Assembly: GCA_014859685.1 (NCBI GenBank) | Contig: JACUTU010000001.1 | Span: forward strand, 335,416-399,415 | Length of the DNA stretch: 64,000 nucleotides | Reading direction: 5' to 3' | Origin: Sulfurospirillum sp. | GTDB lineage: Bacteria; Campylobacterota; Campylobacteria; Campylobacterales; Sulfurospirillaceae | Part shown: one piece after another, positions 17,773 to 26,094 of the stretch | How the letters are laid out: every line of letters begins with the position of its first letter | How positions within the stretch are numbered: position 1 is the stretch's first letter | The notes under the pieces: model-generated | Told to the model about the DNA's origin: nothing | The model's database searches: none | The model's input: only the letters and a program-made list of their open reading frames with translations | Program-made: the position numbers and the translations under genes

Positions 17773-18189
17773 ATGGAAAACAATGTCATAAGATTTAGCG
17801 TTTCTTTGCCAGAGAAACTTCTCGCTGCACTTGATAAAAAAGTTGTTGAGCAAGGCTACGCTTCTCGTAGCGAATTTACTAGAGATCTTATCCGTGAAAA
17901 GATTGTAAAAGATAGTTGGAAAGATGAAGATAAAGATGTTATCGGTGTGCTTACTATGATTTACACACACCACCAAAATGAACTTGTAGAAAAAATACTT
18001 ACCATCCAACACGACGCACAAATCACCATCATGTGCAATACGCATGTACATATTGATCATGAAAATTGCCTTGAAACCGTGATGATTCAAGGAAAAGTTG
18101 CCAAGATTAAGGATTTTGCCCAAAAAATAGGCGGCTTAAAGGGTGTAAAATTTTCAAAACTTGTAGAAGCAGCTGTTCCAAACTCTTAA
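17773..18189 (+). CDS. nikR: Nickel-responsive regulator NikR
   Basis: Ribbon-helix-helix nickel sensor of 138 residues. The N-terminal DNA-binding strand-helix-helix is [20 protein letters not shown] plus [12 protein letters not shown]. The nickel site is complete: His80, His91, His93 and Cys99 match the E. coli ligands His76, His87, His89 and Cys95 with an offset of four. It is placed between hypF and the IS1595-like gene. Likely targets are the nickel transporter (candidate box at 50885) and perhaps hydrogenase or urease-type genes elsewhere. AAAGGA ribosome site. Confidence 0.96.
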   Translation: MENNVIRFSVSLPEKLLAALDKKVVEQGYASRSEFTRDLIREKIVKDSWKDEDKDVIGVLTMIYTHHQNELVEKILTIQHDAQITIMCNTHVHIDHENCLETVMIQGKVAKIKDFAQKIGGLKGVKFSKLVEAAVPNS

Positions 18190-18232
18190 AAATAAACGGG
18201 AAATAGGGATTGTATTGCGTAGTTCTTATTTC

Positions 18233-18910
18233 TCACACAAACCATAATTCCTTGAGTATTTGTTCTCTTTTTTGCCTTTCAAAATTAAAACTAAACTCGC
18301 ATTCCTTGAGATAAAAGATAAAATTTTTATACGAAACACCTTTGAATTGCCGCATAGATTTCTCTACATGTAACCAAAAACGAACAAGTATATTGTCAAA
18401 TTTTTCATAATGAATGATCTTGTAACGGTTGAAGTATTTTGCGTATTCTATGAGTGTGAGCGGGTCTATAGTGTGATCATTTTTGGCATAAGCAAAAGGA
18501 TTTTGCAACAATAGCGTGTAGATATTTGTGCCATAAGACATCCCGAGGATACAAATAGCATCGCTTATGTAAGTGATATTTGTGCGTTTATTTGCATCAA
18601 GATAATAATACTCCTCATATTCATCAAATTCTTCCTTGCGATTTTGATACTGCTGTTCTAAAAAATTGGTGATAAGCAAGCGAAAATCTTTGTAGCGAGA
18701 TTGTACTGTTTTATAGTTTACTCCCAAGATTTGGCTTGCTTTTTGTGCATTTATGCCATCGCAAAAAGTGGCGATAACTTGCAAGTCAAATTGCACTTTT
18801 TTGGCACTAAATTTTTTTCTACATGTAACGCATTTATATTGTGTTGCAGAGACTTTATAGAGGTGTTGGCTACTGCAATAAACGCATTTGTATATAGAGA
18901 GATTTTTCAT
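18233..18910 (-). CDS. IS1595-like transposase-derived protein, possibly domesticated
   Basis: Protein of 225 residues. The N-terminus has a zinc ribbon (CVYCSS...CVTCRKKFSAKK, residues 9-38), followed by a helix-turn-helix (ATFCDGINAQKASQILGVNY). The C-terminal part resembles the end of IS1595/ISXO2-type transposases (HVEKSMRQFKGVSYKNFIFYL, then a fold-back segment ending FSFNFERQ), but the catalytic core is short and I cannot place a full acidic triad. No terminal inverted repeats flank the gene. It sits alone, convergent with nikR and divergent from hypB, sharing a 170-base promoter region. Either a decayed insertion sequence or a regulator derived from one; the second is speculative. Two TACATGTA cores lie inside. 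Confidence 0.65.
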   Translation of the reverse strand: MKNLSIYKCVYCSSQHLYKVSATQYKCVTCRKKFSAKKVQFDLQVIATFCDGINAQKASQILGVNYKTVQSRYKDFRLLITNFLEQQYQNRKEEFDEYEEYYYLDANKRTNITYISDAICILGMSYGTNIYTLLLQNPFAYAKNDHTIDPLTLIEYAKYFNRYKIIHYEKFDNILVRFWLHVEKSMRQFKGVSYKNFIFYLKECEFSFNFERQKREQILKELWFV

Positions 18911-18974
18911 ACGATATTTTTCCCAAAAATAACTAAGAAAAAGCTTTTTTTATCCCCCTTTTACACAAATTCTC

Positions 18975-18980
18975 TATAAT
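18975..18980 (+). promoter_or_regulatory. Candidate -10 element for hypBCDEA
   Basis: TATAAT lies 100 bases before the hypB ATG and directly abuts the left end of the MITE-like repeat. If used, the transcript would start about seven bases inside the repeat, placing nearly the whole repeat in the hypB leader. No strong -35 was identified. Promoter call by consensus only. Confidence 0.35.
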
Positions 18981-19055
18981 AACTGATCTTACGCACTTTT
19001 GTAAAAATTTAGTAAATACCTCTAATTTTCTCGAAAAGTACCCGTAACATCAGTT
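18981..19055 (+). repeat. MITE-like element, short copy (copy A), in the hypB leader
   Basis: A 75-base element bounded by inverted ends AACTGATCTTAC and GTAACATCAGTT (12 bases, one mismatch). Its 55-base core (18989-19043) recurs in reverse orientation at 33711-33766 with only about five differences, including one indel. It has no coding potential and lies 25 bases before the hypB ATG. The matched ends could fold the transcribed leader into a long hairpin. No clear target duplication is visible. Two copies in 64 kb argue for a dispersed repeat. Confidence 0.75.
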
Positions 19056-19080
19056 GATAAGAAAAACAAAGGAGTCAAAA

Positions 19081-19833
19081 ATGTGTAAAGATTGCGGATG
19101 TAGTATCACACCACACACACATGATAGTGAAACACATGTACACGAACACACACATAACGAGCATGCAAATCCACAACTCAATGATGCAAAAACGATAGCG
19201 GTCATCACAAAAATTCTTGATGTCAATGATAAACAAGCAGAACACAATAGGGAGCATTTTACCTCGCATGGTGTTTTGGCAATAAATCTTATGAGTTCTC
19301 CAGGTTCAGGAAAAACCGCATTACTTGAAGCGACTATCGATCATGGTGGCTTGAAATTAGGTGTTATAGAGGGAGATTTGGAGACAAATCAAGATGCTGA
19401 TCGTATATTGGCAAAAGGCGCTCCTGCATATCAAATCTCAACAGGACAAGCGTGCCATTTGGATGCGCATATGGTGCATGAGGGTTTGCATCATATGCCT
19501 ATCGAAGGGCTTGATGTTGTATTTGTAGAAAATGTTGGTAACCTTGTTTGTCCTGCAAGCTATGATGTAGGCACACACCTCAATGTGGTTTTGCTTTCAG
19601 TCCCTGAGGGAGATGATAAGCCAGCAAAATATCCTGTGATGTTCCGCGCAGCTGATGTTTTGCTCATCACAAAATGTGATCTTTTGCCGTATTTTGATTT
19701 TAATATCGAAAAAGCAATTCAAGAGACTAGAAAGCTCAATCCAAAAGTAGATATCATCCAAATCGATTCAAAAAGTGGCAAGGGAATTGAGCAATGGGTT
19801 GCGTATCTTCGTATGAAAAAATCACTCAGATAA
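19081..19833 (+). CDS. hypB: Hydrogenase nickel incorporation GTPase HypB
   Basis: GTPase of 250 residues that delivers nickel to hydrogenase precursors with HypA. The N-terminal CKDCGC motif is the high-affinity nickel site of E. coli-type HypB, and a short His-rich stretch (HTHDSETHVHEHTHNEH) may store nickel. The P-loop is SSPGSGKTALLE; the metal site region has ACHLDAHMVHEGL; guanine specificity is TKCD. An earlier TTG at 19054 is open, but the ATG at 19081 has AAAGGAG upstream and starts with the nickel motif. First gene of hypBCDEA. Confidence 0.97.
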   Translation: MCKDCGCSITPHTHDSETHVHEHTHNEHANPQLNDAKTIAVITKILDVNDKQAEHNREHFTSHGVLAINLMSSPGSGKTALLEATIDHGGLKLGVIEGDLETNQDADRILAKGAPAYQISTGQACHLDAHMVHEGLHHMPIEGLDVVFVENVGNLVCPASYDVGTHLNVVLLSVPEGDDKPAKYPVMFRAADVLLITKCDLLPYFDFNIEKAIQETRKLNPKVDIIQIDSKSGKGIEQWVAYLRMKKSLR

Positions 19834-19842
19834 GGGGTAAAA

Positions 19843-20121
19843 ATGTGTCTTTCTATACCATCAAAAGTAATAGCCATAGATGAAAATAACTACGCCACAG
19901 TTGATACTTTAGGCGTAAGACGGCAAGTGACGCTTGATCTTATCGATGAAGCAGTGAAAATCGGTGATTTTGTACTCATACATGTAGGTTTTGCGATGAA
20001 TAAAATCAGCCAAGAAGAAGCGCAAGAGAGTTTGCAACTTTATACTCAGATCGTAGAGCAGATGCAAAATGGTGAGATAGAGCCTGAGGTTGGAGATATA
20101 AATTATGCAAAGCAAGGTTGA
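19843..20121 (+). CDS. hypC: Hydrogenase assembly chaperone HypC
   Basis: Small chaperone of 92 residues that carries the Fe(CN)2CO unit with HypD and holds the large-subunit precursor. The N-terminal MCLSIPSKV with essential Cys2 is intact, and the OB-like core (VDTLGVRRQVTLDLIDEAVKIGD, FVLIHVGFAMNKI) matches the family. It lies 9 bases after hypB with AAGGGG as ribosome site and overlaps hypD by 17 bases, implying coupled translation. Confidence 0.97.
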   Translation: MCLSIPSKVIAIDENNYATVDTLGVRRQVTLDLIDEAVKIGDFVLIHVGFAMNKISQEEAQESLQLYTQIVEQMQNGEIEPEVGDINYAKQG

Positions 20122-21229
20122 TCTTATCGAGGGTTTTCGCAATCCCTCGCATATAAAAGCACTCGCAGCAATCATCAAACAAGAGTGTAAACGCAAGATA
20201 AACATCATGGAAGTTTGTGGCGGGCATACTCATACCATCATGAAGTTCGGTTTACCGCAAATTTTGCCTGATCTCATCGAGTTTATCCACGGTCCGGGTT
20301 GTCCTGTTTGTATTATGCCAAAAGAACGAATCGACCATGCCATCGCACTTGCAAGTATGCCAGATACGATTTTAGCAACCCTTGGCGATATGATTCGCAT
20401 TCCAGGAAGTGCCACGAGTTTGCAAAAACTGAGAGCCGATGGAAAAGATATCCGCTCATTGTATTCACCGCTTGATGTACTCAAGATAGCAAAAGAAAAT
20501 CCAGATAAAAAAGTCATTTTTTTTGCTATAGGTTTTGAAACAACTACGCCTATGAGTGCTGTTTTGATCGATACTGTGATAAAAGAAAACATACAAAACA
20601 TCTTTTTTCATATCAACCATGTAACCGTTCCAGAGCCAATAGATGTCATCATGAGTGGCAAAGATGTAAAGATAGATGCGTTTTTAGGCCCCTCACATGT
20701 GAGCGTAATTACTGGCTATAAGATCTATGAGCCTATCGTTCAAAAGTACGCTACACCAATCGTTGTTGCTGGATTTGAACCAAGTGATGTGATGGAGTCT
20801 ATCTTACGAATTGTGCGACAATTTAATGCTGGTGAAAAGAGATTTGTAGATAACCAATACGCAAGAGCCGTGAGCCGCGATGGCAATCTCAAAGCACAAG
20901 CACTTGTGCAAAAGTATATGCACAAACGGGATCATTTTAGATGGCGAGGCATTGGCGATATCGCAAATAGTGCCTTAAAACTCAAAACACAATTTGCTCA
21001 CATTGATGCAGAAGTGGTTTTTGCTGACTTGTTGCCGACACAGGAACTTGATGATCACAAATTATGTATCTGTGGAAAGATACTCAGTGGCAATGCAAAA
21101 CCATTTGATTGTAAGGTTTTTGGCAAAGCATGTATCCCCGCTAATCCTATGGGTTCATGCATGGTTTCAAGTGAAGGTGCGTGTGCGGCGTATTTCAAAT
21201 ATGGCAAATTAGCGTCAAAGGGTGCATGA
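20105..21229 (+). CDS. hypD: Hydrogenase formation protein HypD
   Basis: Iron-sulfur scaffold of 374 residues on which the Fe(CN)2CO unit is assembled. Family motifs are MEVCGGHTHTIMKFG with the key Cys, HGPGCPVCIMP, GFETTTP and the C-terminal cluster Cys residues (CICGKILSGNAKPFDCKVFG followed by CIPANPMGSCMVSSEGAC). Its start lies inside hypC, and its stop overlaps the hypE start. It acts with HypC, HypE and HypF; all are in this island. Confidence 0.97.
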   Translation: MQSKVDLIEGFRNPSHIKALAAIIKQECKRKINIMEVCGGHTHTIMKFGLPQILPDLIEFIHGPGCPVCIMPKERIDHAIALASMPDTILATLGDMIRIPGSATSLQKLRADGKDIRSLYSPLDVLKIAKENPDKKVIFFAIGFETTTPMSAVLIDTVIKENIQNIFFHINHVTVPEPIDVIMSGKDVKIDAFLGPSHVSVITGYKIYEPIVQKYATPIVVAGFEPSDVMESILRIVRQFNAGEKRFVDNQYARAVSRDGNLKAQALVQKYMHKRDHFRWRGIGDIANSALKLKTQFAHIDAEVVFADLLPTQELDDHKLCICGKILSGNAKPFDCKVFGKACIPANPMGSCMVSSEGACAAYFKYGKLASKGA

Positions 21230-22230
21230 TGGATAAAAAGATACTTCTCTCGCACGGTGGTGGTGGCGAAGAAACACAATCACTGATAAAAGACCTTTTC
21301 TTCAAATACTTTGAAAATGAGATTTTACTCAAATTAGAAGATGCAGCAAGCTTACATGTAAGCGAAAATATCGCTTTCACTACAGATTCTTTTACCGTTT
21401 CTCCACTTTTTTTCAATGGTGGCAATATCGGTAAACTCTCCATTGCAGGAACGATCAATGATCTTGTGATGATGGGGGCAAAACCCTTGTATCTTACATG
21501 CTCTTTTATGATTGAAGAGGGTTTTGGCTATGGAGATTTGGAAACTATAGTGCAAAGTATGCAACAAGAGATGGCAAAAAGCGGTGTATTGATCGTTGCT
21601 GGTGACACAAAAGTTGTGCCAAAGGGTGGAGTTGATGGGCTTTTTATCAACACTTCAGGAATTGGCGAAATCATCTATAAAGGTATTTCAGCACATAATC
21701 TCAAGCCAAATCATAGCATTATCGTATCTCATGAAGTGGGAAACCATGGTGCTTGTATCTTGGCTTTGAGAGAAGATTTGCAGCTTGAAACAGAGCTTAA
21801 AACTGATTGTGCAAGTCTGTGGAAACCGGTGGAAGCACTCATACAAGCGGGCATCAAGATAGTTGCACTCAGGGATGCTACAAGAGGAGGGCTTTCAGCA
21901 GTACTCAATGAGTGGGCGCAAACTTCTGGTGTGTGCATCGAAGTTGATGAGGCAAAAATTCCTGTAGCACCGCAAGTTAGAGGCATTTGCGAAATGCTAG
22001 GATTTGAACCATATGAATTTGCAAACGAAGGAACGATGCTCATCTGTGTGGAAGCCGGAGAAGAAGAAAAAACACTTGAGGTGCTTGCGAGATTTGAAGA
22101 AACAAAAAAAGCAGCACTCATAGGAAGTGTCAATGACAAATACAAAAACAGAGTCATTCTCAACACACCATGGGGAAGCAGTCGATTTTTAGAGCCACCA
22201 AAAGGTGAACTGTTGCCGAGGATCTGCTAA
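21229..22230 (+). CDS. hypE: Carbamoyl dehydratase HypE
   Basis: ATP-dependent dehydratase that turns thiocarbamate on its C-terminal Cys into thiocyanate. The 333-residue chain ends LLPRIC, the required terminal Cys. PurM-like domains show LSHGGGGEETQSLI at the start, FTTDSFTVSPLFFNGGNIGK, and AGDTKVVPKGGVDG. Two ATGs (21226, 21229) follow the ribosome site AAAGGG; the second has better spacing, the first overlaps the hypD stop. The 21181 start in the same frame is too far upstream. One perfect TTACATGTAA at 21352-21361. Confidence 0.96.
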   Translation: MDKKILLSHGGGGEETQSLIKDLFFKYFENEILLKLEDAASLHVSENIAFTTDSFTVSPLFFNGGNIGKLSIAGTINDLVMMGAKPLYLTCSFMIEEGFGYGDLETIVQSMQQEMAKSGVLIVAGDTKVVPKGGVDGLFINTSGIGEIIYKGISAHNLKPNHSIIVSHEVGNHGACILALREDLQLETELKTDCASLWKPVEALIQAGIKIVALRDATRGGLSAVLNEWAQTSGVCIEVDEAKIPVAPQVRGICEMLGFEPYEFANEGTMLICVEAGEEEKTLEVLARFEETKKAALIGSVNDKYKNRVILNTPWGSSRFLEPPKGELLPRIC

Positions 22231-22568
22231 TGCACGAATTTTCTATCGTACAATCCTTGCTTGATCTGTGTGAAAAAAATGCCAAAGAACATAATGCTAC
22301 AAAAATCACCAAAGTTGAAGTAAAGATAGGCAAACTCAGCGGCGTTGAGCCTTATCTTTTGGAAACTGCGTTCAATACTTTCAAAGAAAAAACACTCTGT
22401 GAATCGGCAGATTTTGTGATGCATCTGCAAGATCTTGTAGTGCGTTGCAAAAACTGCGGTTATGAGCGAGTGCTTGAACAAAATATCTTTATCTGCCCTA
22501 CATGTGAGTGCGGACTCGAAGTTTTAGACGGTGAGGATATGTTTTTGATGAGACTGGAAATGGAATAA
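22230..22568 (+). CDS. hypA: Hydrogenase nickel incorporation protein HypA
   Basis: Nickel metallochaperone of 112 residues. The N-terminal MHEFSIVQSLLD has the nickel-binding His2; the zinc site is formed by CKNCGYERV and CPTCECG. The start overlaps the hypE stop by one base (TAATG). Last gene of hypBCDEA; downstream 90 bases are AT-rich with a TATAAT but no clear terminator. Confidence 0.97.
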   Translation: MHEFSIVQSLLDLCEKNAKEHNATKITKVEVKIGKLSGVEPYLLETAFNTFKEKTLCESADFVMHLQDLVVRCKNCGYERVLEQNIFICPTCECGLEVLDGEDMFLMRLEME

Positions 22569-22657
22569 TATTTTTACATTTTTAAAAAAACTATTATAAT
22601 CAATACATAAATCAAGATAATAAGATTTATACATGAGTTAAATCAACCACTAGTGCA

Positions 22658-22950
22658 ATGCCAAGCAACCAGCAACGAGCTGAATTACAACGCCAAATTT
22701 GGCAAATAGCAAATGAAGTAAGGGGCTCAGTTGATGGTTGGGACTTTAAACAGTATGTGCTAGGGGCTTTATTTTATCGATTTATTAGTGAAAACTTTGC
22801 TCTTTATATCAATGGCGACGATGAGAATGTGCATTATGCAGTCTTGAGCGATGATGTCATTAGCTCTGAGATAAAAGATGATGCTATCAAGACAAAAGGC
22901 TACTTTATCTATCCAAGCCAACTATTTAGCAATGTTGCTAAAAATTTGGA
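22658..22950 (+). pseudogene. hsdM: Type I restriction-modification methyltransferase HsdM, N-terminal remnant
   Basis: About 95 residues match the start of HsdM (QRAELQRQIWQIANEVRGSV, then DGWDFKQYVLGALFYRFISE, then IKTKGYFIYPSQLF). After about base 22945 the frame runs into unrelated sequence and ends at 23023. HsdM proteins are about 500 residues, so more than 80% is missing, together with hsdS and hsdR. No good ribosome site precedes the ATG. The break coincides with the tail of the inverted ydjM fragment, indicating a deletion or recombination junction. No methyltransferase motifs remain, so it should be inactive. Confidence 0.85.
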
Positions 22951-23181
22951 AATTTTGAAGACAATCACCAGGATAAAAAGCGAAAAAACGATGCTAAAGA
23001 TTTTAAGTTTATTGCCAATATAACTATCACTTTCATCTATATCAGGGAAGAGGGTACCAACAAAATAAGCTATTGCAATTATAGTCGTCTCTGTTATGTC
23101 TATCTTTTTGAATAGTTCGGTTTGGCTTTCAAAGAGCAATATACCAGTTGCCGCCAACATAACATGTCCCTTTGCTGTCAT
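22909..23181 (-). pseudogene. YdjM-like (DUF457) membrane hydrolase, truncated at its C-terminus
   Basis: The 90-residue frame has the family N-terminus MTAKGHVMLAATGILLF, the GTLFPDIDESDS metal-type motif and a hydrophobic helix (IFSIVFSLFILVIVFKI). YdjM-family proteins are usually about 150-200 residues, and the last dozen codons here are read from antisense hsdM sequence, so the gene was cut at about 22945. The 5' end is intact with a good GGAGG ribosome site. It lies 2 bases after the 78-residue gene on the same strand. Function in E. coli is obscure (LexA-controlled membrane protein). Confidence 0.75.
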
Positions 23182-23183
23182 TT

Positions 23184-23420
23184 TTATTCCTCCACCTTAA
23201 TTTGTTTTGGAACAAAAAACTCTGTCTCTTTTTTTCGTGCAGCAGCATCAGAATCATTTAATAGCTGCATCAAATGTCCAACATTTTCTTGTGGACATGT
23301 ATGGTGGTTGTTGATAGTTGTGGTAATTGTGCTCAAAAATGTTGTGTGAAATTTATATTTATGTAAAAATATTTCTGCTAAAGTTGCACTATTAGCTTTT
23401 GAGTAAGGACTCTTTTTCAT
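23184..23420 (-). CDS. Hypothetical small protein, 78 residues
   Basis: I do not recognise this protein. It is soluble, with a His/Thr-rich middle (TTTINNHHTCPQENVGHLMQ) and a charged C-terminus. Its ATG overlaps the restored stop of the upstream response regulator (ATGA), and its stop is 2 bases before the ydjM fragment, so it looks like a coupled member of that transcript. No independent ribosome site is obvious. Length and coupling support a real gene; function unknown. Confidence 0.55.
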   Translation of the reverse strand: MKKSPYSKANSATLAEIFLHKYKFHTTFLSTITTTINNHHTCPQENVGHLMQLLNDSDAAARKKETEFFVPKQIKVEE

Positions 23421-24051
23421 ATTTTTTCAAGTTTGTAACCAATTCCTCGTATATTTTGGATGTTGATGTTAAGTGCTTTTTTAATTTTGGATATATGTAC
23501 TCTCAGAGCAAGTTCAGTTGGTTTTTCCATCAATTCAAAAATATCATTTTTGTCTATAATCTTACCACTATTTTTTAAAAATGTATAAGTATCTGTTTAT
23601 CTGATTGCTGCATTACGATAGGTTCGTTTGCTTTTGTAAGTGTTTCTGTTTTGAAATCAAATGTTATATCTCCATAAATAACAAGATGTGCTTTTATTTT
23701 CAGTTTTGCATTAATACGGATAAGGAGTTCATCAAAATCAAATGGTTTTTTAATGTAATCATCACAGCCAACCTCAAAACCGCGAGAAAGAGAGTGTTTA
23801 TCAATAAGTGCAGTGATAAAAAATGCAGGTGTTTCATCTCCACTTTCTCTGAGCTCTTTTAGAAAATCAAAGCCATTAATAAATGGAACATTGACATCTA
23901 AAAGCATCAAATCAAAGCTATATTCAAAACTTCTTTCCAGCGCTTCATTGCCATTTTTTGCCTTTAAGACTTCATACCCCTCAAGCTCTAAGAGTTCTGT
24001 CAAAGTATTTGCAAGAATGCTATCATCTTCTAGTAAAAGTATCTTCATCAT
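23417..24051 (-). pseudogene. OmpR/PhoB-type response regulator, frameshifted in a T4A6 tract
   Basis: The receiver domain is intact (residues 1-118): acidic pair EDD at 8-10, phospho-acceptor Asp52 in LMLLDVNVP, Thr of FFITAL and Lys of IKKPF. The winged-helix output domain begins, but the frame stops at 23575 just inside a TTTTAAAAAA run (coding strand). Adding one base restores KNSGKIIDKNDIFELMEKPT and HISKIKKALNIN ending NIRGIGYKLEKI, a complete winged helix, with stop at 23417. So either a single-base deletion, a phase-variable switch, or a homopolymer error. The start overlaps the glycosyltransferase gene by 29 bases. No partner kinase is adjacent. Confidence 0.85.
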
Positions 24052-25288
24052 ATGGGTACTCCTTTGTTTGCATGTAGCATTCTAACTTTTCAAAGAGGCC
24101 TTTCCAAGTTTTGTCTTGCAAGCTTTCTTGAAGCATCTTATGTTCTATGGATTTATTTGCTTTGATAGCGTGAATTTGAGTTTGGAGAGCTTTTTTTATG
24201 TCTGTTTCAAATTTTTCTATGCCATCTATGTGGGGCTTATCTATGCTTTGCATTTTTGGTAAATCAACATAGGAGATAAGACCTAGATCTTCAAAACTTT
24301 GTCCTAAAAATGCTTCAAGTCCAGCGAGTTTTGTTACAACAACACGCATACCGCACGCTAAAGCTTCAATCACAACAAGTGGTAAACCCTCATAAAAAGA
24401 GGGGAGGACAAAGATGTGTGCGTTTTGAAATTTTTTGGCTAACTCCTTTTGTTCGATTAAGCCAAGATAAGAGACATTAGTTTGCATAGATTTTGCGTAC
24501 GCAAGTATCTCTTCACTTTCGTTTCCAGCGCCACCACCGATGAGTTCTAACACGAGCGTATCATGATTATAAGCCAAATTTTCAAAAGCTCTTAAGAGAT
24601 GCAAAACCCCTTTTGCATGGCTTATCTTTCCAGCATAGATGATTCTAATTGGGTCTGGTTTTGGCTTTTGAGTGAGGTAAAAACGCGATGGATCGTACCC
24701 CGTGCCGCTGATGATTACTCTTTGCGCATCAAAACCGTATTTTTCTATGATAGTTTGTTTTTGTATATCATTGAGTGCAAATACAAAGTCACATTTTGTG
24801 ATATTTTGTTGCACAATTTTGTAGAGATTTGGCGCGAGTTCTATCTGCCTGAGATCTGTTCCGTGACACAGACATAAAACTTTGATTTCAGGAAATAACT
24901 CTTTGATAAGAGCACTCATAAACCACAAATGATGTGCGATAATGACTGTTGGTCGAAAAGTTGCAATCGCTTCTTTGATCTTACATGTAAAAGCTATTTT
25001 GTATTGTTTTAGCATTTTTTCGTTCATATCGCTGTATCGCGTGCTTGGATATGGCATAACATCACTCATACCAACAACACAAAATGGCAGAGCTTTACTC
25101 TCAAAATGCACAGGAAAAAAGTTATCACTTTTGAGGTTTGCTATATCGGAATGCGTTTGCATTTGGGGAATTCCAGCCAAAACAGCTTGTTCATATCCTT
25201 TTGCAAATCCAGCTTGAAAAAGCTGCTGCAAAAATACCCCACTGCCTGTTTGCCCTGGTTTTTGAGCAAGGGCATGCAAGATACGCAT
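24023..25288 (-). CDS. Glycosyltransferase, GT4-like
   Basis: Predicted retaining GT-B glycosyltransferase of 421 residues. The N-terminal domain has the Gly-rich loop (QKPGQTGSGVFLQQLFQAG) and HHLWFMSALI. The C-terminal domain shows IIYAGKISHAKGVLHLLRAF and the EX7E nucleotide-sugar motif in LPSFYEGLPLVVIEALACGM. No membrane segment is present, so it acts at the cytosolic side. The acceptor is unknown; no other envelope polysaccharide genes are adjacent. It is coupled to the frameshifted response regulator downstream and lies 2 bases after the ABC permease gene. Contains one perfect TTACATGTAA at 24981-24990. Confidence 0.9.
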   Translation of the reverse strand: MRILHALAQKPGQTGSGVFLQQLFQAGFAKGYEQAVLAGIPQMQTHSDIANLKSDNFFPVHFESKALPFCVVGMSDVMPYPSTRYSDMNEKMLKQYKIAFTCKIKEAIATFRPTVIIAHHLWFMSALIKELFPEIKVLCLCHGTDLRQIELAPNLYKIVQQNITKCDFVFALNDIQKQTIIEKYGFDAQRVIISGTGYDPSRFYLTQKPKPDPIRIIYAGKISHAKGVLHLLRAFENLAYNHDTLVLELIGGGAGNESEEILAYAKSMQTNVSYLGLIEQKELAKKFQNAHIFVLPSFYEGLPLVVIEALACGMRVVVTKLAGLEAFLGQSFEDLGLISYVDLPKMQSIDKPHIDGIEKFETDIKKALQTQIHAIKANKSIEHKMLQESLQDKTWKGLFEKLECYMQTKEYPYDEDTFTRR

Positions 25289-25290
25289 AT

Positions 25291-26085
25291 TTAGTCTTTC
25301 ATCTTTTCTTCAAGTCTTTTTGCCCAAAATGAAATTGGGTAAGTGAGCGCAAGATAACCAAGCGCCAACGGAATGTAACTCTCAAGTGTTGAATAAGTAT
25401 AGGCGTTTACCTCTTGGGCATTCATGGTAAATTCGGCAATCGAAATAACAGAAAGGAGCGAAGAGTCCTTGATGATAGAAGCAAATTGCCCAGTGAGAGG
25501 CGGCAAGATTCTCTTGTATGCTTGCGGCAATATGATGTAACGGTAAGTTTGAAAAGAGGTAAACCCCAAGGATTTTGCTGATTCGTACTGTCCATTATCT
25601 ATACTTTTTATGCCAGCTCTGATGATTTCACTCACATACGCACCTGAAAACATAGCAAGGATTACAGTACCCACGACATAGCGATTATCAAGTCCTAAAT
25701 TGTTGGCAAAGACATAAAAAAAGATGAGAATTTGTACCAGAAGCGGTGTGCCTCTGATGATTTCGATGAAAAAACGAGCAAAAAAACGAAACGATATGAA
25801 TTTTGAGTTTTGTCCATACGCCAGCACTATTCCGATCACAAGGCTGAGAATGAGTGCAAAAAAAGAGATATAGATAGTGATGAAAAAACCATCTATAAAT
25901 TTTTGTCGGTACGCATAGATACTTTCCCAGTGAAATTCATAAGCAACAGCACTGAACATATAGTATGCAAATAAAAATATAAAAAAAGCTATGAGTAAAA
26001 AGTTGAAGGCATAAACACTTTTTGCAGTTTTTATGCCTTGTTTTTGGTCAATTTCTTGAATGAAAAAATCTTTTAATCGTAAAAT
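25291..26085 (-). CDS. Polar amino-acid ABC transporter permease, probably starting at AUU
   Basis: HisM/GlnP-type inner-membrane permease. The core (from the ATG at 25959, 222 residues) has the family GFFITIYISFFALILSLVIG, FIEIIRGTPLLVQI and the ATPase-contact EAA loop ESAKSLGFTSFQTYRYIILP. The frame is open for 45 further codons upstream to the stop of the binding-protein gene and encodes a credible basic stretch plus a membrane helix (FNFLLIAFFIFLFAYYMF). No ATG, GTG or TTG occurs there. An ATT at 26085 has AAGGTG five bases before it, so AUU initiation fits best; otherwise the protein starts at 25959. An ATPase gene is not in the window. Confidence 0.85.
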   Translation of the reverse strand: MLRLKDFFIQEIDQKQGIKTAKSVYAFNFLLIAFFIFLFAYYMFSAVAYEFHWESIYAYRQKFIDGFFITIYISFFALILSLVIGIVLAYGQNSKFISFRFFARFFIEIIRGTPLLVQILIFFYVFANNLGLDNRYVVGTVILAMFSGAYVSEIIRAGIKSIDNGQYESAKSLGFTSFQTYRYIILPQAYKRILPPLTGQFASIIKDSSLLSVISIAEFTMNAQEVNAYTYSTLESYIPLALGYLALTYPISFWAKRLEEKMKD

Positions 26086-26094
26086 AACTACACC

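Noticed and set aside
19100-19165. CACACA-rich stretch at the start of hypB as a simple-sequence repeat
   Set aside because: It encodes the His-rich nickel-binding segment expected in HypB; not an independent repeat.
21181-21228. Longer HypE start
   Set aside because: Would overlap 48 bases of hypD without a ribosome site; the family N-terminus begins at MDKK.
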